Source of the DNA: Empedobacter brevis NBRC 14943 = ATCC 43319
Lineage (GTDB): Bacteria; Bacteroidota; Bacteroidia; Flavobacteriales; Weeksellaceae
Reading direction: 5' to 3'
DNA: 64,000 nucleotides
NCBI RefSeq assembly: GCF_000382425.1
Contig: NZ_KB908294.1
Coordinates: forward strand, 62,001-126,000
How positions within the stretch are numbered: the stretch's first letter is position 1; each line of letters starts with the position of its first letter. The notes beneath the pieces were generated by a model that was not told the origin of the DNA, did no database searches, and worked only from the letters and a program-made list of their open reading frames with translations. Made by a program: the position numbers and the translations under genes. Shown here in pieces: positions 1 to 7,600 of this stretch.

Positions 1-266
1 CTCAGGTAATTGATAAAGAAGTTAAAACAATGATCGAAGCTCAATACGATAGAGCAAAAGATATTTTGCGTGAACACCGTGATCAATTAGATGTTTTAGC
101 TCAAAAATTAATTGAGAAAGAAGTTATTTTCAGAGAAGATTTAGAAGAAATTTTCGGACCAAGAAAATTTGTCAATGAGTTGGATCAATCAGAAGATAAA
201 CAAGAACAAATTATTGAAACTGATCCGGAACAAATTATTCAGCCAGAATCTGGAAACGATATTTAA
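1..266 (+). CDS. ftsH: ATP-dependent zinc metalloprotease FtsH, C-terminal fragment
   Basis: The frame is open from the left edge, so this is the 3' end of a longer gene; the ATG at 30 is internal. The roughly 87 visible residues match the end of the FtsH M41 peptidase domain: a helical run (YDRAKDILREHRDQLDVLAQ) followed by the REDLEEIFGPR stretch typical of bacteroidetal FtsH, then an acidic Gln/Glu-rich tail. FtsH is a membrane-anchored AAA+ protease that removes misfolded membrane and regulatory proteins. The AAA module and HEXXH site lie outside the window. A hairpin with a T-run follows at 300-330. The downstream order LUD protein, cdsA, psd supports the call, since this neighbourhood is common in Flavobacteriia. 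Confidence 0.93.
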   Translation, partial: QVIDKEVKTMIEAQYDRAKDILREHRDQLDVLAQKLIEKEVIFREDLEEIFGPRKFVNELDQSEDKQEQIIETDPEQIIQPESGNDI

Positions 267-299
267 TTTTACAAGTTAAATTTTCTATTATAATTTAAA

Positions 300-330
300 A
301 AATCGTCTTAATAAGACGATTTTTTTTTTA
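300..330 (+). terminator. Rho-independent terminator after ftsH
   Basis: A perfect 10-bp inverted repeat (AATCGTCTTA and its complement, 301-321) is followed by a run of nine or more T. Confidence 0.8.
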
Positions 331-405
331 CATCATATTAGTATTAACAAAATTTGTTACCTTTAGGCTGAAATCGTATAATATTGTACAAAATCATAAG
401 TTTCC

Positions 406-1011
406 ATGTGGAAAGCAATTAAAAACCTACTAAAAAAAGCGATAGAGAAACCTGAGGATAAAGAGGATAATAATCACATCGATTTGTTTCATCCTAATTA
501 TTCTGAGCACAACGTTTCTATGGACGAAGTTTTTGCGACAAACTTCAATGCTGGTGGTGGGCATTTTTTATTCTGTGATAATAATCAAGAAGCTTTTCAA
601 AACTTAAAAGAAATTATCCATTACGAAAATGTTACGGAGTTGATTTGCCTTGATCCTAAACTTCAAGAAATATTAACAAACATTCAGATTCCTTATGTGG
701 AAAACCCTTGTGACTCGCGATATACGCTTAGTTTTCTTAGTTGTGAGTTTCTAATCGCCTTTGATGGCAGTATTATGTTATCGGCACATCAAACTTGCGG
801 AAGAAATATAGATGATTTTCCATCAAATTTTATTATCTATGCACGCCCATCGCAATTAGTAGAAAATGTTGGTGCGGCATTACAAAAATTACGAACATTA
901 AAAAAAGACAACCTTCCATCTAAAATAACTTCTATTCGTGGGAAAAACATGCATAAATTTCCAAATGTACAGAATGCGAAGAATATTTATTTGTTATTGG
1001 TTGAAGAATAG
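406..1011 (+). CDS. LUD (LutC/YkgG) domain protein
   Basis: This 201-residue protein has one LUD domain (about residues 45-200), including the segment ICLDPKLQEIL and the C-terminal part with AHQTCGRNIDDFPSNFIIYARPSQLV. LUD proteins include LutB/LutC of lactate utilisation, but stand-alone copies next to ftsH and cdsA in Flavobacteriia have no proven reaction. No iron-sulfur cysteine cluster is seen, so it is not LutB-like. It ends two bases before cdsA and is very probably co-transcribed with cdsA and psd. The family is recognised; the role here is unknown. Confidence 0.8.
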   Translation: MWKAIKNLLKKAIEKPEDKEDNNHIDLFHPNYSEHNVSMDEVFATNFNAGGGHFLFCDNNQEAFQNLKEIIHYENVTELICLDPKLQEILTNIQIPYVENPCDSRYTLSFLSCEFLIAFDGSIMLSAHQTCGRNIDDFPSNFIIYARPSQLVENVGAALQKLRTLKKDNLPSKITSIRGKNMHKFPNVQNAKNIYLLLVEE

Positions 1012-1013
1012 AG

Positions 1014-1862
1014 ATGAAAAACTTAGCAATTAGAGCTTTCTCGGGACTTATTTACGCACTTATTATATTTTTCGGTACAACAATACATCCAAAAGGTTTA
1101 ATCGTTTTGATGATGGTTTTCGGACTTTTTTGTTTGTACGAATTCTTTAAAATCACCAATCTTAAGAATAAACTTTACCAATTAGGAGCGCTTGTAGCAG
1201 CTTTAATTGTTTTTGGATATTATGGAAAAGAGTTTCTTGAAGCTTTCGAAACTTCAAACCATTATTACTTTCATTTAAGAAGTTTGTATTTTATTATTCC
1301 TGTTTTATTTACCTTCAGTATTTATGTTATTTTCAAATCAACCAATGAATTATTAAATGATTTCGGAAAAGCTACATTAGGATTAACCTACATTATTGCT
1401 CCTTTTGCCGTTGCTCTAACGTTACCAAGTTTTGATTACCACTTAGGAGAGAAAGCAATGCATTACGAAGTTTTCTTTGTGTTTTTATTGCTTTGGTGCA
1501 GTGATACATTTGCTTATTTAACAGGGAATCTAATTGGAAAACATAAATTAGCCCCAAAAATTTCGGGTGCAAAAACTTGGGAAGGATTTTTTGGTGGAAT
1601 TATTTTTACATTACTAGCCGGATTTTTTATTCAGAAATATTTTGGAGAAAACTTACATGGAAATTGGATGGTTATCGGCTTAATTGTCGCTGCATTAGGC
1701 CCATTGGGAGATTTAACAGAATCTAAATTGAAACGTTTTTTTAATGTAAAAGACAGCAGTAATTTAATTCCTGGCCATGGCGGTTTTTTAGATCGACTAG
1801 ATAGCTTTATATTTGTCGTACCATTTGTTTATTTATATTATTTATTCATATATACTTTATGA
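1014..1862 (+). CDS. cdsA: Phosphatidate cytidylyltransferase
   Basis: The 282-residue integral membrane enzyme makes CDP-diacylglycerol from phosphatidate and CTP, the branch point of phospholipid synthesis. Several hydrophobic helices span the protein. The family signature lies near the C terminus (about residues 237-263): SKLKRFFNVKDSS, then IPGHGGFLDRLD with the conserved HGG and DR residues. It overlaps psd by four bases (ATGA junction at 1859-1862), indicating translational coupling and a joint role in phosphatidylethanolamine synthesis. Confidence 0.95.
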   Translation: MKNLAIRAFSGLIYALIIFFGTTIHPKGLIVLMMVFGLFCLYEFFKITNLKNKLYQLGALVAALIVFGYYGKEFLEAFETSNHYYFHLRSLYFIIPVLFTFSIYVIFKSTNELLNDFGKATLGLTYIIAPFAVALTLPSFDYHLGEKAMHYEVFFVFLLLWCSDTFAYLTGNLIGKHKLAPKISGAKTWEGFFGGIIFTLLAGFFIQKYFGENLHGNWMVIGLIVAALGPLGDLTESKLKRFFNVKDSSNLIPGHGGFLDRLDSFIFVVPFVYLYYLFIYTL

Positions 1863-2509
1863 AACTTCACAGAGAAGGAACAGCAATTTTGATAGGTTGT
1901 TTAATTTTATTTGCAATCGCTACAGGAGTATTACATTATTTTTTCCCTGTTTATGGTTTTTATTTCGCTTTACCGTTATGGGTTACTTACGGATTTATCG
2001 TATGGTTTTTCCGAAATCCGATTAGAGAATCAGATTCATCTGAAAACTGCGTTATTGCGCCTGTAGATGGAAAAGTTGTGGTATTAGAAGAAGTTTACGA
2101 AAGTGAATTTTTAAATCAGAAATGTATTCAATTGTCTATTTTCATGACGCCGCTTAACGTACATGTAACACGTTACCCTGTCAATGGAAAAGTCATTTAT
2201 TCTAAGTACCATCCGGGAAAATTCTTGGTAGCATTTCATCCAAAGTCATCTGAATTAAATGAAAGAACAACCGTTGTTGTTGAAAATTCGGATCACACAA
2301 AAGTTCTTTTCAGACAAATAGCCGGTGCTGTAGCACGAAGAATTGTTTGTTATAGTAAGGAGAATGACACTGCTGTAGCAGGAAAAGAATATGGATTTAT
2401 AAAATTTGGTTCACGTGTTGATATCTTTTTGCCACTTGATACTGAAATAAATGTAAAGGTAGGAGATAAAACAAAAGGTGGAATTCAGAAAATTGCACAA
2501 TTGAAATAA
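1859..2509 (+). CDS. psd: Phosphatidylserine decarboxylase, short (archaeal-type) form
   Basis: This 216-residue protein converts phosphatidylserine to phosphatidylethanolamine at the membrane. Two N-terminal hydrophobic helices (about 10-55) precede the catalytic domain. The segments APVDGKVVV and FMTPLNVHVTRYPVNG are typical, and the pro-enzyme self-cleavage site is the Gly-Ser of KFGSRVDIFLP near residue 185, where the serine becomes the pyruvoyl group. The short length agrees with the PSD-B/archaeal-related subfamily found in Bacteroidota. It overlaps the end of cdsA. The phosphatidylserine synthase gene is not in the window. Confidence 0.94.
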   Translation: MKLHREGTAILIGCLILFAIATGVLHYFFPVYGFYFALPLWVTYGFIVWFFRNPIRESDSSENCVIAPVDGKVVVLEEVYESEFLNQKCIQLSIFMTPLNVHVTRYPVNGKVIYSKYHPGKFLVAFHPKSSELNERTTVVVENSDHTKVLFRQIAGAVARRIVCYSKENDTAVAGKEYGFIKFGSRVDIFLPLDTEINVKVGDKTKGGIQKIAQLK

Positions 2510-2518
2510 ATCAGTTAG

Positions 2519-2546
2519 TTGAACTCAATGTTTTTAACTAATTTTG
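2519..2546 (+). promoter_or_regulatory. Bacteroidota-type promoter for the His-rich lipoprotein
   Basis: A -33-like TTG (2519-2521) lies 17 bases before the -7 box TAATTTTG (2539-2546), matching the TTG/TAnnTTTG pattern. The start codon is 49 bases beyond the -7 box. Confidence 0.5.
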
Positions 2547-2595
2547 TCAAAAACAATATTATCATAATATACCCATACAATAAATTTTGTAAGAC

Positions 2596-2862
2596 ATGAA
2601 AAAATTAATTCTTTTAGTAGCTGTTGCTGCATTTGCTACTTCTTGTAACTCTAAGGCAAGTGTAAATCATGGTGTCCTTCCTGTAGTTCATGAGCCGGCA
2701 ACCGCAGAGGAAATGCATCACAAATCTGAAGCTGCTCACGCTGCTCATGACGGAGAACATGCTCAGGCAGCAGAAGAAAAACATGAGGAGGTAAAAGATT
2801 CTACAAAAACAGTAGAAACTCCTAAAACAGAGAAGAAAGATACTGTAAAAGCTGGTCATTAA
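2596..2862 (+). CDS. Small His/Glu-rich putative lipoprotein
   Basis: The 88-residue product starts with a lipoprotein signal peptide (MKKLILLVAVAAFATSC; predicted lipidated Cys17). The mature part is low-complexity and rich in Ala, Glu, Lys and His, with about ten histidines between residues 30 and 67, then Lys/Thr-rich repeats to the end. No domain is recognised. The histidines could bind metal, but that is only an inference from composition. It has its own promoter-like sequence, and a terminator stem begins inside its last codons. Homologues with similar composition would be hard to find by alignment. Confidence 0.75.
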   Translation: MKKLILLVAVAAFATSCNSKASVNHGVLPVVHEPATAEEMHHKSEAAHAAHDGEHAQAAEEKHEEVKDSTKTVETPKTEKKDTVKAGH

Positions 2863-2878
2863 GATTCAGCTTTTTTTT
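2847..2878 (+). terminator. Terminator overlapping the end of the lipoprotein gene
   Basis: AAAAGCTG (2847-2854) pairs with CAGCTTTT (2867-2874) and is followed by more T. The stem includes the last sense codons. It sits between convergent genes. Confidence 0.6.
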
Positions 2879-3503
2879 ATTCTTTACGTTTTATTTTTTC
2901 AGGAAAAAATTTAAAAAATTCTGCTTTTGATTTTTCATCCGGAGAAATTAAATAGATTTCTTTAGCAAGACCAGCTAAAGTTTTATCATCGAAAGAATCA
3001 GTAAATAAAACATCAAATTTCTCTCCACTGTCTAGAAAACCTTTTTTGATTAAGTTTTCCACTTTCTTCTCTCCGAAATTATCATTCAGTCGATGTTCTT
3101 CAATTGTTGCACCTACTACCAAAAATTGATTTACCGTAATATAATTTTGTATAAACTCTTTTAAATAAATTTCCGGAGCAGCAGATGAAATGGCTATCTG
3201 GTAATTATTTTCTCCAAAATAATCTAGATAATTCATAACATTTTTATTCAAATAAGGATATAATTTCTTAGAAAATTTGGAGCAATAGTCTGGGGGATAT
3301 TCAAGAAGAATTATTTCTCTTTTAAATAATTCATGTGAAAGATTTCTACTTATTTTTCTCTTAAAAATTAATCTTGAAATAGTAAAAAATAATCTCAATT
3401 CTAATGTCAAAAAAGAATTTGACCAAATAAAAAATATCCAATGTGTAAACGAATTAATTCGAATTAAAGTTTTATCGAAATCAAAAACAACTTTTTTATC
3501 CAT
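2877..3503 (-). CDS. HAD-superfamily phosphatase paired with a PRTase
   Basis: This 208-residue HAD hydrolase has motif I FDFDKT (the first Asp is the predicted nucleophile) at about residues 7-12, motif II-like AISSA near residue 106, and motif IV-like VLFTDSFDD near residue 167. The helical cap between motifs I and II recalls phosphoserine-phosphatase-like HAD-IB enzymes. Its start overlaps the upstream phosphoribosyltransferase by eight bases, so the two are probably translated together behind recR. A PRTase next to a phosphatase suggests making and then dephosphorylating a ribosylated intermediate; the substrate cannot be read from the sequence. Coding is visibly more AT-rich than in recR. 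Confidence 0.75.
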   Translation of the reverse strand: MDKKVVFDFDKTLIRINSFTHWIFFIWSNSFLTLELRLFFTISRLIFKRKISRNLSHELFKREIILLEYPPDYCSKFSKKLYPYLNKNVMNYLDYFGENNYQIAISSAAPEIYLKEFIQNYITVNQFLVVGATIEEHRLNDNFGEKKVENLIKKGFLDSGEKFDVLFTDSFDDKTLAGLAKEIYLISPDEKSKAEFFKFFPEKIKRKE

Positions 3504-4083
3504 CTAATGACCAAGGAAATCTAATTAATATATCTGAATATAAATAATAATCTGGAACAATAACTGATTCTTTATTTGTTACAACTACAGTTAATGAAAT
3601 AATATTCGTTTTCGGTATTATTATTTCTTGTTCTATCTTTTCGAGTACACTTCTCAAAGAATTACCTGAATCAACCGCATCATCTACAACAAGTATTTTG
3701 TCATATACTTTCCAATCAAAATTATCAGGAAAGGTAATTTCTCTTGAATTATTTTCAGCTTTATGTAGTAAATATTTATATTCAATAACTCGCAGCCTAT
3801 TCAAAATTGATTGTGGTAAAATCTTAAAAGATTTTTGGAGAGTAATTTTAATTAATTGATTACTCTTTTTTCTTTTTGTTGATGGTCGCTGGCAAGTAAC
3901 TGAAACAAAATCAATTTTTGTAGAACTTTCTTTTTGAAGTTGTTTTACCACCATTTTTGCTATAGGTATTCCTCCTTCTTTAATTCCAACTACTAAGCAA
4001 TTTCCATTTTTATCTAAGAACTTCTCTAAGTTCTTTTGCAAAAAAGAATCAAACACTTTTTGATCAAAATTAACTACTTTCAT
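3496..4083 (-). CDS. Phosphoribosyltransferase-domain protein
   Basis: The 195-residue protein carries a type I PRTase fold: VVGIKEGGIPIA (about residues 31-42), and the PRPP-binding loop ILVVDDAVDSGNSL (about 129-142) with its pair of acidic residues. A Lys/Arg-rich stretch near residues 70-80 sits where other PRTases have a flexible lid. It does not closely resemble Hpt (a separate hpt gene is at 24876-25412), Apt or PyrE, so the acceptor is unknown. The recR stop codon directly abuts its ATG (TAAATG), and its end overlaps the HAD gene, giving the order recR-PRTase-HAD. Confidence 0.78.
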   Translation of the reverse strand: MKVVNFDQKVFDSFLQKNLEKFLDKNGNCLVVGIKEGGIPIAKMVVKQLQKESSTKIDFVSVTCQRPSTKRKKSNQLIKITLQKSFKILPQSILNRLRVIEYKYLLHKAENNSREITFPDNFDWKVYDKILVVDDAVDSGNSLRSVLEKIEQEIIIPKTNIISLTVVVTNKESVIVPDYYLYSDILIRFPWSLDG

Positions 4084-4698
4084 TTAAAACTTATTTTCAG
4101 AATATGGTATCCGGTGTTGAATAGAACGAACCAAAGTTGCTTCATCTGCATACTCTAACTCGTCACCTACTCCAAGTCCTCTTGCAATGGTAGAAAAAAT
4201 AATTTCGGTATTTTTCAATTGTCTATACAAATAAAAAACAGTGGTATCACCTTCCATTGTTGAACTTAAAGCAAAAATTATTTCTTTCACACTTTCATTC
4301 TGAACGCGGTCTATTAATGTTGGAATATTTAATTGGCCTGGTCCAATTCCTTCCATCGGAGAAATCTTTCCTCCTAAAACGTGATATTGTCCTTTAAATT
4401 GTCCTGTATTTTCAATTGCCATTACATCACGAACATCTTCTACGACACAAATTGTAGATTCGTCACGCAAAGGATTACTACAGATCTCACAAACCTCCTC
4501 ATCTGAAATGGTATGACAATGTTGACAATATTTGACATCATCTACTAAATGTGAAAGCGCTTCTGACAAAGCTGTTGTTTGCGATTTTGGACGATTCAAC
4601 ATATGTAAAACAAGTCGCAAAGCCGTTCTTTTTCCTATCCCCGGTAAATTTGACATTTCTTCTACAGCTCGCTCCAGAACCTTGCTTGGGTAATTCAT
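4084..4698 (-). CDS. recR: Recombination mediator RecR
   Basis: RecR works with RecO (and RecF) to load RecA on gapped single-stranded DNA. The 204-residue protein shows the helix-hairpin-helix [13 protein letters not shown] (about 18-30), the four-cysteine zinc motif CQHC...CEIC (about 57-72), and the Toprim domain starting at [14 protein letters not shown]. All key residues are present and the length is normal. A TAAATTTG box lies 22 bases upstream. Two accessory genes follow without a gap. Confidence 0.96.
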   Translation of the reverse strand: MNYPSKVLERAVEEMSNLPGIGKRTALRLVLHMLNRPKSQTTALSEALSHLVDDVKYCQHCHTISDEEVCEICSNPLRDESTICVVEDVRDVMAIENTGQFKGQYHVLGGKISPMEGIGPGQLNIPTLIDRVQNESVKEIIFALSSTMEGDTTVFYLYRQLKNTEIIFSTIARGLGVGDELEYADEATLVRSIQHRIPYSENKF

Positions 4699-4720
4699 TT
4701 ATTCAAAAAATTATAGACGA

Positions 4721-4728
4721 CAAATTTA
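4721..4728 (-). promoter_or_regulatory. -7 box of the recR promoter
   Basis: TAAATTTG on the minus strand matches TAnnTTTG and lies 22 bases before the recR ATG. No clear -33 TTG is seen. Confidence 0.45.
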
Positions 4729-4776
4729 CAATTTTATCTTCGTAAAATTAATCTGTCACCATTAATCCAAAAATAG

Positions 4777-4784
4777 TAAATTTG
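4777..4784 (+). promoter_or_regulatory. -7 box of the symporter promoter
   Basis: TAAATTTG lies 22 bases before the symporter ATG, divergent from the recR promoter. Confidence 0.45.
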
Positions 4785-4806
4785 GGCTTATTTACTCTAA
4801 GAAATT

Positions 4807-6339
4807 ATGAACTCAACAATTTTACTGCTTTGTGTAATTGTATACTTTGTAGGACTTTTAGTCATCTCGTATATCACAAGCCGAAATTCGGATAATCAAT
4901 CTTTTTTTAACGGAAATAAAAAAAGTAAATGGTGGTTAGTCGCTTTCGGAATGATTGGAACAAGCTTAAGTGGCGTAACATTCATCTCTGTTCCGGGAAC
5001 AGTCGGAAAGCTAACCGGATCCGAATACATTTACGGTGGTTTCGAATATTATATGATGGTCATCGGTTTTTTTCTTGGTTATTTTATCGTTGCCGGTGTA
5101 TTACTTCCGTTATATTATCGAATGAATTTGACTTCCATTTATACTTATTTAGGCAAACGTTTCAATGTTGAAGCACATAAAATAGGTTCTGTTTTTTTTA
5201 TTATCTCGAGAGGAATTGGTGCTACAGCACGTTTGTATTTAGTGGTAAATGTCTTGCAAATCTTTTTACTGGATAATTTAGGGGTTCCGTTTTGGGTAAC
5301 AACATTTATCTTATTATTGATGATCTTATTGTATACATTTGAAGGAGGAGTAAAAACAATAGTCGTTACAGATACATTACAAACATCATTTATGATTATT
5401 AGTTTGATTGCTTGTATTTGGTTTATCTTATCTCATCTCAATTTATCTGTGGCGGAGGCCTATGATATCATGCAAGCTAAAAATTATACCCATTTAATCA
5501 ACTTAGATCCAAACTCTAAGACTTTTTTCTTAAAGACAATCTTGGGCGGAATGTTCATTACAATTGCAATGACCGGACTTGACCAGGAAATGATGCAAAA
5601 AAATATCTCGGTTGATAATCTACAAAATTCAAAAAAGAACATGTTAACTTTTGCCGGAACATTGTTAATCGTAAATCTTGCATTTCTCTTCTTAGGCGGA
5701 TTGCTTTATTTATATGCAATGAGTGAAGGAGGTTTTTATACAACCGATGGTTTTATCATGGAGCAAGGTGGACAGAATATTATGGGAGATGACATGTTCC
5801 CTGCCCTTTCACTTTTAGGCCATCATTTCCCTATGGTGATCTCAATCATTTTTATCATCGGATTAATTTCCGCTTTGTTTCCTTCTGCTGATGGGGCTTT
5901 AACTGCCGTTACCAGCTCTTACTGTGTCGATTTATTGAATCTCAACGAAGACAACGAAAAATCAGAAAAGGAGAAGAAAAGAATCCGGATCAGAGTTCAT
6001 CTGGCTTTCACTGTCATCTTCTTCATTTTAATCATGATCTTTAAAATGATTAACAATAAATCGATTGTTTATTTGGTTATGGAAGTTGCAGGATATACGT
6101 ACGGTCCTTTATTGGGATTATTCGCTTTCGGAATTTTAACAAAACGTCATATTTACAAAAAATATTCAATTATTACAGTAGCGCTACTAGCTCCTGTTAT
6201 CACATACATCATCAATGAACTGGTCATTAATTTTAGCGATTACAGAATTGGAGTGGAGTTAATTATTCTGAATGGTTTATTAACTTTTGTCGGATTATGG
6301 CTCGTTAGCGCTAATCAACAAAAAGAAATTACAACTTAA
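4807..6339 (+). CDS. Sodium:solute symporter (SSS family)
   Basis: The 510-residue protein has about 13 predicted membrane helices. It fits the SSS family: an N-terminal helix, then the RNSDNQSFFNGNKKSKWWL loop, GMIGTSLSGVTFISVPG in helix 2, and SALFPSADGALTAVTSSYCVDL in the helix that forms the sodium site. It would take up a small solute with Na+, but the substrate is not evident. The stop is two bases before a conserved 80-residue gene, so the two probably share a transcript ended by the hairpin at 6587-6621. Confidence 0.9.
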   Translation: MNSTILLLCVIVYFVGLLVISYITSRNSDNQSFFNGNKKSKWWLVAFGMIGTSLSGVTFISVPGTVGKLTGSEYIYGGFEYYMMVIGFFLGYFIVAGVLLPLYYRMNLTSIYTYLGKRFNVEAHKIGSVFFIISRGIGATARLYLVVNVLQIFLLDNLGVPFWVTTFILLLMILLYTFEGGVKTIVVTDTLQTSFMIISLIACIWFILSHLNLSVAEAYDIMQAKNYTHLINLDPNSKTFFLKTILGGMFITIAMTGLDQEMMQKNISVDNLQNSKKNMLTFAGTLLIVNLAFLFLGGLLYLYAMSEGGFYTTDGFIMEQGGQNIMGDDMFPALSLLGHHFPMVISIIFIIGLISALFPSADGALTAVTSSYCVDLLNLNEDNEKSEKEKKRIRIRVHLAFTVIFFILIMIFKMINNKSIVYLVMEVAGYTYGPLLGLFAFGILTKRHIYKKYSIITVALLAPVITYIINELVINFSDYRIGVELIILNGLLTFVGLWLVSANQQKEITT

Positions 6340-6341
6340 AC

Positions 6342-6584
6342 ATGGAAAAAAAATTAAAATTAATATGGGATTTTTATGGTCCTGATGCCATACCTACTGC
6401 AAAACATCATGCAATTCACTTGAAACAATATGCAGAAAAAGAAAAACTGCAAAGTACAATTGCTGAATTTGTAGAAATTGAACCTGAATATGCCGTAGCA
6501 TATTTGGTTGTTGTAGAATCTGAAATGATACAGGTTCGTGATGCATTGATTCCTCATCGGGGTGAGTGGCACGTAGAAGAATAA
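6342..6584 (+). CDS. Conserved small protein (probably DUF6952)
   Basis: This is an 80-residue cytoplasmic protein without signal peptide or membrane helix. It contains IWDFYGPDAIPTAKHHAIHLKQ and a C-terminal RDALIPHRGEWHVEE with several His residues. I believe it belongs to the flavobacterial DUF6952 group that follows SSS symporters, but that is from memory. It is coupled to the symporter by a two-base gap. Function unknown. Confidence 0.75.
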   Translation: MEKKLKLIWDFYGPDAIPTAKHHAIHLKQYAEKEKLQSTIAEFVEIEPEYAVAYLVVVESEMIQVRDALIPHRGEWHVEE

Positions 6585-6586
6585 CA

Positions 6587-6621
6587 TAAAAAAGACGGAG
6601 TAAAAACTTCGTCTTTTTTTT
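6587..6621 (+). terminator. Terminator after symporter operon
   Basis: AAAAAAGACGGAG pairs with CTTCGTCTTTTTT with one G-T wobble, followed by T. Confidence 0.8.
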
Positions 6622-6682
6622 GTATTTACACGATCAATTAAAAACTGTTCCCTATTTCTAGTGATTTATGTTCTATCATTTT

Positions 6683-6710
6683 TTTGCCCATTAAAAAAGA
6701 ATTATTTTTG
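6683..6710 (+). promoter_or_regulatory. Promoter of the transketolase unit
   Basis: A -33-like TTTG (6683-6686) and a -7 box TATTTTTG (6703-6710) are 16 bases apart. The ATG chosen for the transketolase follows 22 bases later, which is why the upstream GTG at 6661 is rejected as start. Confidence 0.5.
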
Positions 6711-6732
6711 TTCAAATTTTTATAAACAAACA

Positions 6733-7578
6733 ATGACACTTCAAGAACTTCAAACACAAGTACAACAAACAAGAAGAGATATTTTGAGAATGGTACATGC
6801 CGTAAATAGTGGTCACCCAGGTGGATCATTAGGTTGTGCAGAATTCTTTGCCGCTTTATATGGTAAAGTAATGACCTATTCTACAGATTTCTCTATGGAC
6901 GGAAAAGGAGAAGACCTATTTTTCTTATCTAACGGGCATATTTCTCCGGTTTATTACAGCACTTTAGCACGTTCAGGATTTTTCCCAGTAAGCGAATTAG
7001 CTACTTTCAGAAAATTAGATTCTCGTTTACAAGGTCACCCTACAACACATGAAGGTTTACCAGGTATTCGTATCGCTTCAGGCTCTTTAGGACAAGGATT
7101 ATCTGTAGCTTTAGGTGCTGCTCAAGCAAAAAAATTAAACAATGACGATAAATTAATTTACACATTACATGGTGATGGTGAATTACAGGAAGGCCAAATT
7201 TGGGAAGCCTTTATGTATGCCGCTGGTAAGAAAGTAGATAATATCATTTCTACAATTGATTACAATGGTCGTCAAATTGATGGTGATACAGATGTTGTAA
7301 TGCCTTTAGGTGATTTGAAAGCAAAATTAGAAGCTTTTGGTTGGATTGTTTTAGAAGAAGAAAATGGAAATGATTTAGAAAAAGTAATTGCTATTTTAGA
7401 AAAAGCTAAAACATTAACAGGAAATGGAAAACCAGTTTCTATTTTATTACACACAGAAATGGGGAATGGAGTTGATTATATGATGGGAAGTCATGCTTGG
7501 CATGGGAAAGCTCCTAATGATGAGCAATTAGAGAATGCCTTAACTCAAAACCCTGAAACGGAATTAACAGATTACTAA
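6733..7578 (+). CDS. Transketolase, N-terminal (TPP-binding) subunit
   Basis: The 281-residue protein is the first half of a split transketolase, which moves two-carbon units in the pentose phosphate pathway. RDILRMVHAVNSGHPGGSLG (start of the domain), LSNGHISPVYYS and the TPP motif GDGELQEGQIWEA with downstream IDYNGRQIDG are present. The start at 6733 is preferred over the GTG at 6661 because family similarity begins near MTLQELQ and a promoter lies between. The partner half is at 9778-10722, separated by two secreted-protein genes on the same strand. Confidence 0.93.
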   Translation: MTLQELQTQVQQTRRDILRMVHAVNSGHPGGSLGCAEFFAALYGKVMTYSTDFSMDGKGEDLFFLSNGHISPVYYSTLARSGFFPVSELATFRKLDSRLQGHPTTHEGLPGIRIASGSLGQGLSVALGAAQAKKLNNDDKLIYTLHGDGELQEGQIWEAFMYAAGKKVDNIISTIDYNGRQIDGDTDVVMPLGDLKAKLEAFGWIVLEEENGNDLEKVIAILEKAKTLTGNGKPVSILLHTEMGNGVDYMMGSHAWHGKAPNDEQLENALTQNPETELTDY

Positions 7579-7600
7579 AAATTAGCATAACCAAAATACT

